Assembly: GCA_002633005.1 (NCBI GenBank)
Contig: NMRA01000179.1
Coordinates: 142,333 to 206,332, forward strand
DNA from: Phoronis australis
Taxonomy: Eukaryota; Phoronida; Phoronidae
Reading direction: 5' to 3'
Length of the DNA stretch: 64,000 nucleotides
In this document: positions 63,736-64,000 of the stretch, piece after piece
How positions within the stretch are numbered: the first letter of the stretch is position 1
Layout: the number at the start of each line of letters is the position of its first letter
Program-made: the position numbers and the translations under genes
The notes under the pieces: model-generated
The model's database searches: none
Seen by the model: the letters and a program-made list of their open reading frames with translations, nothing else
What the model was told of the DNA's origin: nothing

Positions 63736-63767
63736 TGTGTTAAACACATGATGTTGTGTTTAACACA
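63736..63767. repeat. Short palindromic repeat
   Basis: TGTGTTAAACACA and TGTGTTTAACACA, separated by six bases. Each is also a partial palindrome. Confidence 0.7.
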
Positions 63768-64000
63768 TGAGCTTTCTTTTGAGCACGTCAAGTTGTTCAT
63801 AAATATAAAAAATAAATTGCAATATGTTTTTATTTACTTGAAGGACAAAATTGGTTTGCAGAGCTAGCAATACCCATCACAGACAAGGCAGGACATAAAT
63901 TGGCATTTCAAACCAGAAAAAAAACACTCTTCTCTCAGTTCAACCAATTTACAGTCTGGTGTTTACGTCACTGTTGCCAAGAGTCTTTAGGGCAAATGCA

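Overview
This is a eukaryotic, metazoan genomic window: about 62% A+T by eye, gene-poor, rich in short dispersed repeats, with introns that obey GT/AG rules. The proteins (intronless LRR-Ig membrane receptors and a salt-inducible kinase with a vertebrate-like regulatory tail), together with the abundance of foldback and miniature transposons and tRNA-derived elements, suggest a marine invertebrate such as a hemichordate, cephalochordate or lophotrochozoan. I cannot name the species from the sequence alone. There is one short assembly gap (9569-9638, flanked by poly-G) and one ambiguous base (2212).

Only three protein-coding loci are convincing, and all lie on the minus strand. (1) 28833-31550 encodes a 905-aa secreted-then-anchored LRR-Ig transmembrane protein. 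(2) 39893-42298 encodes an 801-aa paralogue of the same architecture. Both are single coding exons with short tails, and both carry the same unusual non-LRR island between two LRR blocks. (3) 48900-57472 holds five exons of a SIK1/2-type salt-inducible kinase: catalytic loop, activation segment, C-lobe, UBA and the long phosphoregulatory C-terminus. The splice sites join in frame. The N-lobe (ATP-binding) exons were not found and probably lie beyond the right edge. A 53-bp tandem repeat sits in its presumed 3' UTR.

The rest is repeat-rich non-coding DNA. 0.7-2.1 kb: a foldback element and a decayed LINE reverse transcriptase. 4.8-5.9 kb: a non-autonomous pogo-like element with a decayed transposase piece. 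8.6-9.7 kb: an element with CAGTGGCGGAT-like ends enclosing a tRNA-derived segment and the gap. 10.7-11.6, 25.7-27.3 and 36.4 kb: a family of nested-palindrome elements whose long arms each carry a tRNA-like module. 13.4, 16.2, 16.5, 19.3 and 47.8 kb: small MITE-like inverted repeats. 22.3-24.5 kb: a degenerate repeat array with terminal hairpins, recurrent AGGTCA (DR1) motifs and a 5'-truncated LINE insertion with a 7-bp target duplication. 35.6-38.2 kb: a family of degenerate repeats containing CCTAGTGG-like blocks. Two near-perfect hairpins, at 45.2 and 61.0 kb, are unexplained.

The two LRR-Ig proteins look like cell-surface recognition or adhesion molecules made from a local duplication. 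The kinase is an independent signalling gene. I see no operon-like or functional link between them other than position and common strand.
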